Positions 26,024 through 58,495 of a stretch of DNA of 64,000 nucleotides are shown piece by piece. The notes below the pieces were generated by a model, which worked only from the letters and a program-made list of their open reading frames with translations, had not been told where the DNA came from and did no database searches. Each line of letters opens with the position of its first letter. The stretch's first letter is position 1. The position numbers and the translations under genes were made by a program. The stretch is from assembly GCF_003813775.1 (NCBI RefSeq), contig NZ_RPDH01000002.1:1240001-1304000 (forward strand), in the 5' to 3' direction. This stretch comes from Chitinophaga lutea (GTDB lineage: Bacteria > Bacteroidota > Bacteroidia > Chitinophagales > Chitinophagaceae).

Positions 26024-26356
26024 ATGCGCAGTGCTGAAATATACTACAAGGATCTGCTGGCAGGCATTCTTACCGAAACGGACGATGGCGAGTATACGTT
26101 TCAGTATGACGGGGCATATGCTGTCGCACATCCTAAACAACCCATCACGCTGACCATGCCGGTACGGCGAGAAATGTACATCGAAAAAAGGCTGTTCCCT
26201 TTTTTTGAAGGCCTCATCCCGGAGGGATGGCTGTTGGACATCGCTAGCCACAGCTGGAAATTGAACCCCAACGACCGGATGGGTCTTCTATTGGTTTGCT
26301 GCCGGAATTGTATCGGGGCAGTCAGTGTTCATGCAATCGCCTCTGCCGATGAATAA
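26024..26356 (+). CDS. hipS: HipS-like protein (HipA N-terminal subdomain as separate antitoxin)
   Basis: 110 aa corresponding to the N-subdomain 1 of HipA as a free-standing protein: AEIYYKDLLAGILTETDDGE, YTFQYDGAYAV, QPITLTMPVR, LFPFFEGLIPEGWLLDIA and NDRMGLLLVCCRNCIGAVSV. In E. coli O127 HipBST this piece is HipS and neutralises the kinase HipT. Starts 2 bp after hipB and overlaps the hipT start by 8 bp (ATGAATAA), giving tight translational coupling. It is not a broken hipA: both parts have intact starts and the split is at the natural domain border, as seen in many Bacteroidota. Confidence 0.88.
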   Translation: MRSAEIYYKDLLAGILTETDDGEYTFQYDGAYAVAHPKQPITLTMPVRREMYIEKRLFPFFEGLIPEGWLLDIASHSWKLNPNDRMGLLLVCCRNCIGAVSVHAIASADE

Positions 26357-27299
26357 ACGATGCCTATACTGTTACCAGCCACTGCCGAAAGGCGACTTTC
26401 ATGAGCGCTGCAGCGAGGCTTTTTTCGGCACCAAAAAAGCCCCGCTCCTATCTTATTCCCTCAGCGAGATGGCGGCATTGGCCCAGCAGGTTATTGAGCG
26501 TAGCATTACCGTGCCTGGCGTACAACCCAAGCTGTCGCTGACCCTGGTCAGTGAGTCGCTGGCAGCGGGCACTAAAAACCGGTTGACGGTTGTTGGCGCA
26601 TTGGGCGGTAACTACATCTTTAAACCGCCCTCCGCACAATACCCGGAGTTGCCGCAAAACGAACATCTTACGATGCGGATCGCGGAAGCCTTCGGGATAA
26701 ATACGGTAAAATCCAGTCTCATACGGCTGCAATCGGGAGAGTTATCCTATATCACCAAACGCATCGACCGCACTGATGAAGGAGAAAAGATCCATATGCT
26801 GGATATGTTTCAAATCCTGGAAGCGTTTGACAAGTATAAAGGTTCCATGGAAAAAATCGGGAAAGCGTTGGGAGAATACTCCGGCAACACGCTGCTGGAT
26901 AAACTATACTTCTTTGAACTCGCGGTATTTTGCTTCCTTACGGGCAATAACGATATGCACCTGAAAAATTTCTCCATGATCACGGATGGAAGCAACTGGC
27001 AACTGGCACCGGCATACGATCTGTTGAATGGCGCAATCGTGAATCCGGCAGATACGGAGGAACTGGCTCTTACGCTCGACGGGAAAAAGAAAAAAATCAA
27101 ACGGGAACATTTTACCGGGTTGGGGCAAGGGCTGGGACTGAATGACAAACAGATCGAAGGCGTTTTCAGAAGATTTCTGAAGGCAAAGGATGTTGCCTTT
27201 GAATGGATCGACCTTTCTTTTTTGTCGCCGGCGTTGAAGGATGCGTACAAAGAAGTGTTTGAGGAACGGTGCATGAGGCTTTCGGGAAAATTAAAATAA
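26349..27299 (+). CDS. hipT: HipT-like serine/threonine kinase toxin (HipA core)
   Basis: 316 aa from ATG 26349; an ATG at 26325 is possible but lies deep in hipS. Begins with a four-Cys-like element (C5, C8, C21 visible: CLYCYQPLPKGDFHERC). Kinase features: Gly-rich loop TVPGVQPK at 54-61, GGNYIFKPPS, PQNEHLTMRIAEAFGI, SYITKRIDR, catalytic TGNNDMHLKNFSM with Asp202 and Asn207, and metal-binding Asp224 in PAYDLLNGA. All active-site residues look intact. HipA-type toxins phosphorylate aminoacyl-tRNA synthetases (GltX for HipA, TrpS for HipT) and halt translation; the target here cannot be read from sequence. It is the last gene of hipBST; the nuclease-like gene follows after 46 bp. Confidence 0.9.
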   Translation: MNKRCLYCYQPLPKGDFHERCSEAFFGTKKAPLLSYSLSEMAALAQQVIERSITVPGVQPKLSLTLVSESLAAGTKNRLTVVGALGGNYIFKPPSAQYPELPQNEHLTMRIAEAFGINTVKSSLIRLQSGELSYITKRIDRTDEGEKIHMLDMFQILEAFDKYKGSMEKIGKALGEYSGNTLLDKLYFFELAVFCFLTGNNDMHLKNFSMITDGSNWQLAPAYDLLNGAIVNPADTEELALTLDGKKKKIKREHFTGLGQGLGLNDKQIEGVFRRFLKAKDVAFEWIDLSFLSPALKDAYKEVFEERCMRLSGKLK

Positions 27300-27345
27300 A
27301 GTACATAAGAGATATCACAGGTTAAATGATCAAAGCATAAAAGCC

Positions 27346-28251
27346 ATGAAATTATTTAAAAGATCAACACTGACCCTCTCCCCGCTTAAAGAAATCCCGT
27401 TTAAGCTGGAAAAAGAAATGCAACAGCTTTTTGAAAACAATCTCGGACTAATTACCAATCTCAGGTTGATCAGATCACAATTCAGCATTAAAAACTACCG
27501 TATCGATACGCTGGCATTTAACGAGGAAAGCAGCTCTTTTGTAATAATTGAGTATAAGCGTGATAAAAATTACAGCGTTATAGATCAAGGCGTCTCCTAC
27601 CTTAAATTGATGCTGGAATACCGGGACGCTTTTATGGTCGAGTTCAATGAAACGCAAAAAAAACAACTCAAACGTGCAGAAATAGACTGGACCCAAAGCA
27701 AGGTAATTTTTGTTTCACCATCGTTTACCGATTTTCAAATTCAAGCTTCCGATTTTAAGGATCTCGCAATTGAGCTCTGGGAAATCAAACAATTCGACAA
27801 CTCCCTGGTGGCAATCAACCCAATAAAAAAATCCAAGGCCTCTCCCAGTATTAAAGAGCTGCAACCCAACGACAATTCTGAAATCAGCAAGATTACCAGA
27901 GAGTTTAAGGTTTACACGGAAGAAGACCACCTGCAAGGGAAAAGCGACGATATCATCGAGTTATACGAAACTTACAAAAATGCCATCCAAAACCTGGGTG
28001 ACGGTATCATCGCCGAGCCTAAAAAACTGTACATCACATTTACGCAGAACAAGTTGATCGCAGATATTGTCATCCAAAAGAACAACCTGAAACTTTATAT
28101 CAACTACAAAAACGGTAAACTGGACGACCCCAAAAAAATATCAGAGAAGGTTCACAACAAAAGTAAATGGGGCAGCGGATACTATGTTCTGGAAATCACC
28201 AATACCGATAACCTGGAATATATCATGAGCCTTGTAAAGCAGGCGCTGTAA
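27346..28251 (+). CDS. PD-(D/E)XK nuclease-like protein with C-terminal DUF5655
   Basis: 301 aa, cytoplasmic. The N-terminal part looks like a NucS/PD-(D/E)XK fold: YRIDTLAFNE with Asp54, then SSSFVIIEYKRDKNYSVIDQ with Glu69 and Lys71 (E-x-K), followed by the usual helix (VSYLKLMLEYRDAF). The C-terminal part (about 195-300) matches DUF5655 (LYETYKNAIQNLGDGIIAEP, KLYINYKNGKLDDPKKIS, WGSGYYVLEITNTDNLEYIM). Such proteins are annotated as putative endonucleases; activity is not established to my knowledge. It follows hipT on the same strand and shares its AT-rich composition, so it may be part of the same acquired segment. Convergent with the SRPBCC gene. Confidence 0.78.
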   Translation: MKLFKRSTLTLSPLKEIPFKLEKEMQQLFENNLGLITNLRLIRSQFSIKNYRIDTLAFNEESSSFVIIEYKRDKNYSVIDQGVSYLKLMLEYRDAFMVEFNETQKKQLKRAEIDWTQSKVIFVSPSFTDFQIQASDFKDLAIELWEIKQFDNSLVAINPIKKSKASPSIKELQPNDNSEISKITREFKVYTEEDHLQGKSDDIIELYETYKNAIQNLGDGIIAEPKKLYITFTQNKLIADIVIQKNNLKLYINYKNGKLDDPKKISEKVHNKSKWGSGYYVLEITNTDNLEYIMSLVKQAL

Positions 28252-28272
28252 AAATGGAAACCAGGCATGCAT

Positions 28273-28704
28273 TCAGCCCTCCACCTTCCTTTTCAACATC
28301 ATCAGCGTCGAATTCCAGTAAAAATTAAGGTGATGGTAAATCGTTTCGGTCGGGAAATTGGATAACTGCAATGACAGTGCGGTGTGCGCGCCCTCCTCCT
28401 TCAATTCGAACCGGACCACCGAATAATTCTCGGTTACATCAGGCAACCGGGAGACGGAGCTGAGGAAACTATAAGCCATCACCCGTTCCGGCACATATTC
28501 CAGCACAACGCCCCTGTTCTCGAAACGGACATGATGGAAACCCCTGATCACGAGCGGGGAGCCTACCTCCCAGCTGGTCGCCACTTCCAGCTGCAGTTCA
28601 TCGCCTCCCATCCATTCCCGCATGGACCGTATGTCTGTAATGGCTGCCCACACTTTGCCTACCGGCGCTTCGATCGTGATATTTTTATCCAGTATCTGCA
28701 TCAT
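28273..28704 (-). CDS. SRPBCC (AHSA1-like) small ligand-binding protein
   Basis: 143 aa, a single START-like helix-grip domain: DKNITIEAPVGKVWAAITDI, MREWMGG, PLVIRGFHHVRFENRGVVLE, YSFLSS, and the C-terminal helix LNFYWNSTLMMLKRKVEG. Members of this group bind hydrophobic ligands or act as Hsp90 co-chaperone-like proteins; the ligand is unknown. The gene is divergent from the frameshifted membrane protein, 55 bp apart, and convergent with the nuclease-like gene. Length is normal for the family. Confidence 0.85.
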   Translation of the reverse strand: MMQILDKNITIEAPVGKVWAAITDIRSMREWMGGDELQLEVATSWEVGSPLVIRGFHHVRFENRGVVLEYVPERVMAYSFLSSVSRLPDVTENYSVVRFELKEEGAHTALSLQLSNFPTETIYHHLNFYWNSTLMMLKRKVEG

Positions 28705-28759
28705 ACCCTGAACTTAATTACTTTTTTCCAGACACGGCAACATTCGTTACATTCATAGC

Positions 28760-29142
28760 ATGATTCCCGCTATCCGCAATCTCCCGCTGCTGAAAAGAAT
28801 CCTCTGGGCCGATTTTGTCCTCGGCGGCGGTACGGCCATTATCGGCCTGTTGCTGTATTCCTTGCTGGAAGGTTTCCTGGGATTGCCCGTCAATATCATC
28901 ATCTTCATCGCGGGCATTACGCTTGTTTACGCCCTGCTGGCGCTCGGCCTGGCCCTGCAAAAGCCCCCCCTGTCCCGCTGCTCAGGATACTGATTGCCGG
29001 CAACTGGCTGTGGACGGCCGTCAGCGTGGGGCTTTTAATTATTTACGCGCCCGGCGCTACCGTATTCGGGGTGATATTCCTCGTATTGCAGGTACTCGTT
29101 GTGGGAGGCCTGGCCTACCTGGAGGGGCGGCAGGTCAAATAA
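28760..29142 (+). pseudogene. Small four-helix membrane protein interrupted by a frameshift in a C run
   Basis: The frame from ATG 28760 encodes MIPAIRNLPLLKRILWADFV and two membrane helices, then stops at 28993 soon after AAG followed by seven C (28964-28970). Reading on in the frame that would follow eight C gives PVPLLRILIAGNWLWTAVSV and two more hydrophobic helices ending YLEGRQVK at TAA 29140-29142. The joined product would be about 127 aa with four membrane helices. The break in a homopolymer can be a true mutation, a slip-prone switch or a sequencing error. The restored end overlaps the stop of the convergent HxlR gene by 8 bp. Function of the family unknown to me. Confidence 0.75.
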
Positions 29143-29542
29143 ACTGTTTCTTCAGCTTTGCATAAAACTCTTTGATCACGCCGGCCTTGTCTTTTTTGAT
29201 CTTCTTGCCCACTTCCCTGCGCGGGCAATTCGCATTGTATTTCGCTCCCCAATCCATGATCTCGATCACGATCGGCAACAGGTCTATTCCTTTCGGGGTA
29301 AGGCTGTAGATGTATTTCGATTTGTTCAGCGGCGAAACGCGTTTGACAAGGATGTTCTCCGCTTCCAGCACGCTGAGGCGGTTGGCAAGAATATTGGTGG
29401 CGATCTTCTCTTCCGACTCCAGGAATTCGCTGTAAGACAGCTTCCCCCGGAGCATAATGTCCCGGATGATCAGCAGCGACCACTTGTCTCCGAACACGTC
29501 CAGGGAACAACTGATGGGGCAATCCGATCTTGTTTTTTCCAT
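29135..29542 (-). CDS. HxlR-family winged-helix transcriptional regulator
   Basis: 135 aa with the complete HxlR pattern: CPISCSLDVFGDKWSLLIIR, DIMLRGKLSYSEFLESEEKI, ATNILANRLSVLEAENILVK, KSKYIYSLTPKGIDLLPIVI, EIMDWGAKYN. The first Cys is conserved in the redox-responsive members of this family. Divergent from the NTF2-like gene with a 110-bp gap that carries a perfect inverted repeat, so it probably regulates itself and that gene. Confidence 0.94.
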   Translation of the reverse strand: MEKTRSDCPISCSLDVFGDKWSLLIIRDIMLRGKLSYSEFLESEEKIATNILANRLSVLEAENILVKRVSPLNKSKYIYSLTPKGIDLLPIVIEIMDWGAKYNANCPRREVGKKIKKDKAGVIKEFYAKLKKQFI

Positions 29543-29563
29543 ATGATCTGCTTTAGAAAAAAA

Positions 29564-29612
29564 GTACTTGCATTTTGAAATAACTTACTAACTTAGTACT
29601 TGCAAAATGCAA
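29564..29612. promoter_or_regulatory. Probable HxlR operator with overlapping divergent promoters
   Basis: Perfect 10-bp inverted repeat TTGCATTTTG (29569-29578) and CAAAATGCAA (29603-29612); also GTACTTGCA repeated directly at 29564 and 29596. A TTTG at 29574 and TACTTG at 29597 are 19 bp apart, close to the Bacteroidota -33/-7 layout for the plus strand; by symmetry the other strand looks similar. Confidence 0.55.
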
Positions 29613-29652
29613 TTACAAAGATAATAGTTGTTTCACGTTAAATACAAATAAA

Positions 29653-30033
29653 ATGGACAACACCGCTTCCACCAAACAACTGCTGGATACTTATTACAAG
29701 GGGTTTGCCCGCAAAGAAGGCTGGGAATCCGTGATTGCGGACGATTTTAAATTCAGGGGCGGCGACATGACAAATGTCAGCCCCATTGTCGGCAAACCGG
29801 CTTACCTTTCCGTCATTGAAAGGTTCTCCCGGGCGTTTACGGCCATGCGGGTGAAAGAGATGATCGTGGAGGGTGAAAACGCCTATGTAACCGGGAATTA
29901 CGACTTCAGGTTCCCGGACGGCACCGCCGTCAACGGCGATGTGGCCGAAATCTGGAAAGCGAAAAACGGCAAGCTGGATTCGCTCACCATTTTCTTCGAC
30001 ACGCTGACTTTTGACAGGCATACGCCGAAGTAA
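29653..30033 (+). CDS. SnoaL/NTF2-like protein
   Basis: 126 aa, one cone-shaped NTF2-like fold: STKQLLDTYYKGFARKEGWE, GKPAYLSVIERFSRAFTAMR, VKEMIVEGENAYVTGNYDFR, DVAEIWKAKNGKLDSLTIFF. Such proteins are polyketide-type cyclases, isomerases or simple ligand binders; no catalytic residue can be assigned, and stress or toxicant response genes of this type often sit beside HxlR regulators. Divergent from the HxlR gene and probably controlled by it. No export signal. Confidence 0.85.
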   Translation: MDNTASTKQLLDTYYKGFARKEGWESVIADDFKFRGGDMTNVSPIVGKPAYLSVIERFSRAFTAMRVKEMIVEGENAYVTGNYDFRFPDGTAVNGDVAEIWKAKNGKLDSLTIFFDTLTFDRHTPK

Positions 30034-30085
30034 CCGCCGCTCCCGGCGCCGGAACCTGTTTACCACGGAATCTAACACCCACTAT

Positions 30086-30775
30086 ATGCATTCCATACAG
30101 GCTCTCAAAACAGTGGACCGGGACATCTATTCTTCCCTGGAAAACCCGAAAGGCGCGAGATACGACAACAAGGCGAAATATTACGAGCGCGTTGTCGGCA
30201 CCAGATTATTCAACCGGCTTTTCTGGGGCACGCTGCCCAGCGACTACACCAACTTCGCGCGCAACGCCATCGTGGACACCAAGGGCAGCGTGCTCGACGT
30301 AGGCTGCGGCGGGCTGACACAAACCGCTTCGCTGTACAAAACCACCACCAATGAATGCGTGCTGGCAGACAGGTCGGTGGAGATGCTGAAAATTGCGCGC
30401 TCCCGGCTGATGGATAACGACGGGTCCATTCCTTCCAATATCCGGTTGCTGCAAACCGACGCCTTCCATCTCCCCTTCCCCCACAATACCTTCGACACCG
30501 TTTGCAGCTTCGGCACCATTCACCTCTTCGACAACAAGCAGGAATTCGTGGACGGGCTGTTGCGCGTATTAAAAAGCGGCGGCAAATTCTACTTCCTCTC
30601 CATGACCACCGAAAAGCTGATCGCCCGGCTCTTTATGGCGCAGCTGCGGCCCTTCAAAGAATTCGGGCAGCTGTTCTCCGCAGGGCAAACCTTATCGCTG
30701 TTCGACAGCGACCGGCTCGAAGTGAAGAGCTACATGAAAGGCAGCGTGATATTCATTTATGGACAAAAACTATAA
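30086..30775 (+). CDS. Class I SAM-dependent methyltransferase
   Basis: 230 aa from ATG 30086 (MHSIQALKTVDRDIYSSLEN); the frame is open further upstream into the previous gene but without similarity. Motif I SVLDVGCGGLTQTASLY binds S-adenosylmethionine, motif II acidic end is at VLADRSVEMLKIA, and LLQTDAFHLPFPHNTFDTVC plus LLRVLKSGGKFYFLSM complete a Methyltransf_11 domain. The small-molecule substrate is unknown. It follows the NTF2-like gene by 52 bp on the same strand, so the two may be cotranscribed. No terminator is seen before the convergent OmpA gene's own terminator. Confidence 0.9.
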   Translation: MHSIQALKTVDRDIYSSLENPKGARYDNKAKYYERVVGTRLFNRLFWGTLPSDYTNFARNAIVDTKGSVLDVGCGGLTQTASLYKTTTNECVLADRSVEMLKIARSRLMDNDGSIPSNIRLLQTDAFHLPFPHNTFDTVCSFGTIHLFDNKQEFVDGLLRVLKSGGKFYFLSMTTEKLIARLFMAQLRPFKEFGQLFSAGQTLSLFDSDRLEVKSYMKGSVIFIYGQKL

Positions 30776-30894
30776 TCATACCATAACGGCATCGTGGCGG
30801 GCAAATACTGAATCAAAACGGTATTGATCCTGCCGGGCGCGGCGTGGGCATGTTTTATACGCTCCTGCATCCTGATGATGCTTCCCTGATCCGC

Positions 30895-30925
30895 ATAAAA
30901 AAGGCCGTGAAAAATCACGGCCTTT
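30895..30925 (-). terminator. Rho-independent terminator of the giant-gene/PorP/OmpA operon
   Basis: Stem AAGGCCGTGA/TCACGGCCTT (30901-30910 with 30915-30924), four-base loop; on the minus strand it is followed by a run of T interrupted by none for seven bases. Placed 23 bp after the stop of the OmpA-family gene, and usable in the other direction for the methyltransferase transcript. Confidence 0.9.
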
Positions 30926-30947
30926 GGATTTGATTCTACTATTCCTA

Positions 30948-32834
30948 TCAATAAATAACCTTCAACTCCGAACGCCTGTTCTGGCGCTGTTGTTCCTCGG
31001 TGCAGGGTGTTCCGTCCTTGCAGGCGTTCACCAGGAACTGCTCGCCGAGGTTCATGTAGTATAATCTTTTTACGTCGATGCCTTTGCCGCCGAGATAATC
31101 GATCACGGCAAAACAACGCAGGGCCGACAGGTTGATGTTATAACCTTCCGAACCGCGGCTGTCCGCATACGACAGTACCATCAGTTTCCAGTCCGGGTGC
31201 TGTTTCAGTACGCCGGTCACGTAATCCAGCACTTTCTTCGATTCAGGCAGCAGCGTGGCGCTGTTGAAATCGTAAAGGAAACGCAGTTTTTCCAGCTCCC
31301 TGATCAGCTCCAGTTCTTCTGTGGTGGGTGTTCTCTTCTGCCCGGTGGTGCCGGTTGTGCCGGTAGTACCTGTTGTGCCTGTTGTGCCGGTAGTACCTGT
31401 TGTGCCCGGTTGGCCGGGTTTACCGCCGGCGAGATCAGGCTGTGTGATGCCTGTACCCGGTTGCCCGCCGGTTGTACCGCCATCGCCGGGGCGGCCGCCG
31501 GTGAAATAGGCGGCATCCGTGAAGTGGTATATGTCGTCGGAGCCCTGTCCGCCGGGGCGGTTGGACGAAAAGTAACCTTCGTAGCCGTTGGGTTTCAGTA
31601 TGAGGCCCATATCGTCTGCGCCGGTATTGAAAGGCGCTTTGAGGTTCACCGGGGCACCCCAGTTATCCCTGCTGCCGGTTGCACGGAAAATATCGTAGCC
31701 GCCCATGCCTGGGTGGCCCTGGCTGGAAAAGTATAAGGCCCCCTCTTCGTTGATGGTGGGAAAAGTTTCCGCGGCTACTGTATTTAACCGGGCGCCACAG
31801 TTCACCGGCTTGCCCCAGGTACTGTCCGCCTGTTTTTCGCTGTACCAGATATCCGCCTGCCCAAACCCTCCGGGCCGGTCGGATACGAAGTACAGCACAC
31901 CACCGTCGCCGCTTATCACGGGATGGCTGGTGGAAAACCCGTCTATATTCAGGCCGGGCAATATCGCGAGGGGCGACCAAACATTATCTTTCTTGACGGC
32001 ATAATACAGCATCAGCCTGCGGCGGCCCTGGATGGGGCCTTTTCGCTGCTGCAGCTCCGGCCGCTGCTGCTCGTTCACCGTTACATACAGCGTGTCTTCC
32101 GCGCGGTTGAAGCACGAAGGGCCGATATGATAGCGGTATTTATCCAGTACCTTCGGCAGCATTTCTTCGAGGTACATGGTGGAATTACCCTGCGCGTACT
32201 GCTGGTACACGTAGGCTTTGTAATACGGCTGGAAAGTGCGTTTATCCGTAACCGGGTTGGCCTCCGCCCCATCGTTCAGCATCATTTTACGGTAACCGTT
32301 CGACACGAGCAGCAATCCTTTTTTCACCGCGCCGCTGATCCACTCCGAATACGGTGTGTTCAGTTCCTTGAGCACCCCCAGGTTATTGAGGGTCACTTTC
32401 TGTTGCCGCCAGGCTACCGCGCTGTCGCAGCCCCTGAGGGCGGCGGCTTTGAGGGCGAGGCTATCCGCCTGCACCGTATTGAAACGGGCATACTGCACTT
32501 TCGCGGAGTCGTACGCTTCGAGGTTGCGCAGTACTTCCCCGTAGGCGAAATACGCCGCGGCAGGGCAATCGGGCCGCTGCACCGCAGCCGCATACCAGTT
32601 GGCCGCTTCCCCGAAATAGCCGGTTTCGCGGCGGCAATGCGCCAGTTTCATCAGCAGCGCCATCGGCGCGCGGGAAGGCTTCCCTTTGATCACACGGCCA
32701 TAGAGATTACCGGCGAGCGCGTATTCCTGCCTTGCATACGCTTCATCCGCAAGCCGGAGCTCCGATTTCTGTTCCTGGGCCATCAGCTGCATACTGCCCA
32801 GCGTCAGCAGGGCGCAGCCTATCAAACGTTTCAT
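30948..32834 (-). CDS. TPR/PD40/OmpA-domain protein, PorE-like
   Basis: 628 aa from MKRLIGCALLTLGSMQLMAQ (signal peptide); a Met eight codons upstream is less likely. Order: TPR-type helices about 20-150 (LADEAYARQEYALAGNLYGR, ANWYAAAVQRPDCPAAAYFA); six-bladed PD40 propeller about 170-450 (VISGDGGVLYFVSDRPGGFG, ALYFSSQGHPGMGGYDIFRA, NGYEGYFSSNRPGGQGSDDI); a Gly/Pro/Thr linker with seven TTG triplets; OmpA-like domain about 510-628 (YDFNSATLLPESKKVLDYVT, INLSALRCFAVIDYL). This resembles PorE of T9SS, lacking its CRD-like domain. It should link a secretion or adhesin complex to peptidoglycan. Third gene behind the giant surface protein and PorP/SprF, 41 bp after the latter. Confidence 0.87.
   Translation of the reverse strand: MKRLIGCALLTLGSMQLMAQEQKSELRLADEAYARQEYALAGNLYGRVIKGKPSRAPMALLMKLAHCRRETGYFGEAANWYAAAVQRPDCPAAAYFAYGEVLRNLEAYDSAKVQYARFNTVQADSLALKAAALRGCDSAVAWRQQKVTLNNLGVLKELNTPYSEWISGAVKKGLLLVSNGYRKMMLNDGAEANPVTDKRTFQPYYKAYVYQQYAQGNSTMYLEEMLPKVLDKYRYHIGPSCFNRAEDTLYVTVNEQQRPELQQRKGPIQGRRRLMLYYAVKKDNVWSPLAILPGLNIDGFSTSHPVISGDGGVLYFVSDRPGGFGQADIWYSEKQADSTWGKPVNCGARLNTVAAETFPTINEEGALYFSSQGHPGMGGYDIFRATGSRDNWGAPVNLKAPFNTGADDMGLILKPNGYEGYFSSNRPGGQGSDDIYHFTDAAYFTGGRPGDGGTTGGQPGTGITQPDLAGGKPGQPGTTGTTGTTGTTGTTGTTGTTGQKRTPTTEELELIRELEKLRFLYDFNSATLLPESKKVLDYVTGVLKQHPDWKLMVLSYADSRGSEGYNINLSALRCFAVIDYLGGKGIDVKRLYYMNLGEQFLVNACKDGTPCTEEQQRQNRRSELKVIY
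31341..31406 (-). repeat. Seven Thr-Thr-Gly triplets in the OmpA-protein linker
   Basis: Nucleotides encode seven consecutive TTG tripeptides using mixed Thr codons (ACC, ACA, ACT). It forms a flexible spacer between propeller and peptidoglycan-binding domain. Confidence 0.9.
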
Positions 32835-32875
32835 GTAAAATGAGTAAGGATGTATCAAGGTCAGGATGTTTTAAA

Positions 32876-33880
32876 TTAAAAATAGCGCGGGTTGGCGGTG
32901 GAATATTTTTTGGAGGGGAACAGGAAACCCAGTGAAATCTCATGGGAACCGCCCTGGTAACCCGCCAGTTTGTTCACGTTCAGGTCGTAGGCATATCCCA
33001 CGCGCAGCCGCTCGGAGGCATAAAACTCGGCCATGATGCTGGCCGCGTTGATGGCCCGCAGATCGTTGGCGAGGTTTTCTTTCGTCCAGATTCTGGCGTT
33101 GGTACGGTACGAACCGCCGATCCATATTCTCTCACCGATGAGCAGGAAGGCGTTCAAATCCACGGAAGTGGGGCCTTTGAAATCTTCCTTCACCATGATG
33201 GACGGTTTCAGCTGCAACACGTCGGACAGCTTCAGCATCGTGCCCGCCGTGAAATACACGTGCTGGGTTTTGCGGATGGTGGCGTAGTTGTTGCCTTTCC
33301 AGCTGTACCGCGTAGCGTCGGTATACAGCGCGAACAGGTCCATCACGGAAATGCCGGCGTAAAACTTCGACGTGTAATAGTATATCCCGAAACGCGCATC
33401 CGGTATCCAGTTGCTGGCTTTGCCGGTGGGAATGGCTTCGTCGTTATCGTCTATGTATTGCAGCGCCGCCCCGTCGATGGCGTACTGGGTAACGCCCGCG
33501 CCGATGCCGATGCAAAGCCGGCGGGTGTCTTCATCGTCGAGGGGAATGCGGTAAGCGTAAGAACCGTACAGCGACAGTGCTTCCTGCGGCCCGAGGCGGT
33601 CGGACATGATCTGCAGCCCCACGCCTACTTTGTTGTCGCGGGCATTGGTGAGGCCGTCTATCGACACGCCGCCGGTGCGTGGCGCGCCGGGGAAACCTGC
33701 CCACTGATGCCGGTAGATGGCATTCATGTACCAGCTCTCCTTATACCCTGCATAAGCGGGGTTTACACTGAGTCCGTTAAAAACATACTGGCTGAACTGC
33801 ACGTTCTGCTGTGCTTTGCCAGGTATCACTGCTGCGGCGAGCAGCAGGAGGGTCATGTAAATCGTACGTTTGCGCTGCAT
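32876..33880 (-). CDS. PorP/SprF-family T9SS outer-membrane protein
   Basis: 334 aa with signal MTLLLLAAAVIPGKAQ. Family hallmarks are clear: QFSQYVFNGLSVNPAYAGYK near the N-terminus, YRHQWAGFPGAPRTGGVSID, GVGLQIMSDRLGPQEALSLY, and barrel strands to the end (GYAYDLNVNKLAGYQGGSHE, ISLGFLF). SprF is needed for export of the giant adhesin SprB in Flavobacterium johnsoniae, and PorP/SprF proteins generally sit directly behind the gene of their type B-signal cargo. Here it follows the 8097-aa gene by 70 bp, so that protein is its probable client. Confidence 0.95.
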   Translation of the reverse strand: MQRKRTIYMTLLLLAAAVIPGKAQQNVQFSQYVFNGLSVNPAYAGYKESWYMNAIYRHQWAGFPGAPRTGGVSIDGLTNARDNKVGVGLQIMSDRLGPQEALSLYGSYAYRIPLDDEDTRRLCIGIGAGVTQYAIDGAALQYIDDNDEAIPTGKASNWIPDARFGIYYYTSKFYAGISVMDLFALYTDATRYSWKGNNYATIRKTQHVYFTAGTMLKLSDVLQLKPSIMVKEDFKGPTSVDLNAFLLIGERIWIGGSYRTNARIWTKENLANDLRAINAASIMAEFYASERLRVGYAYDLNVNKLAGYQGGSHEISLGFLFPSKKYSTANPRYF

Positions 33881-33950
33881 AATGTACTTTGTTTTGCGGA
33901 CCGACCCGGCGCCGCCCTCTTCGGGCAGCGCCGGCGATCGCGCCAGTTTG

Positions 33951-58495
<24,545 letters not shown>

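Noticed and set aside
26024..27299. hipS and hipT as one hipA gene broken by frameshift
   Set aside because: The small gene ends at a proper stop with the next ATG overlapping it, the border is the known HipS/HipT split, and all kinase residues are kept.
30011..30085. 25-codon N-terminal extension of the methyltransferase
   Set aside because: Overlaps the NTF2-like gene end and is Arg-rich without similarity; ATG at 30086 gives a normal start.
31341..31406. TTG tripeptide repeats as a slip-prone phase switch
   Set aside because: The Thr codons are mixed, so there is no long perfect DNA repeat; in-frame units of nine would not shift the frame.
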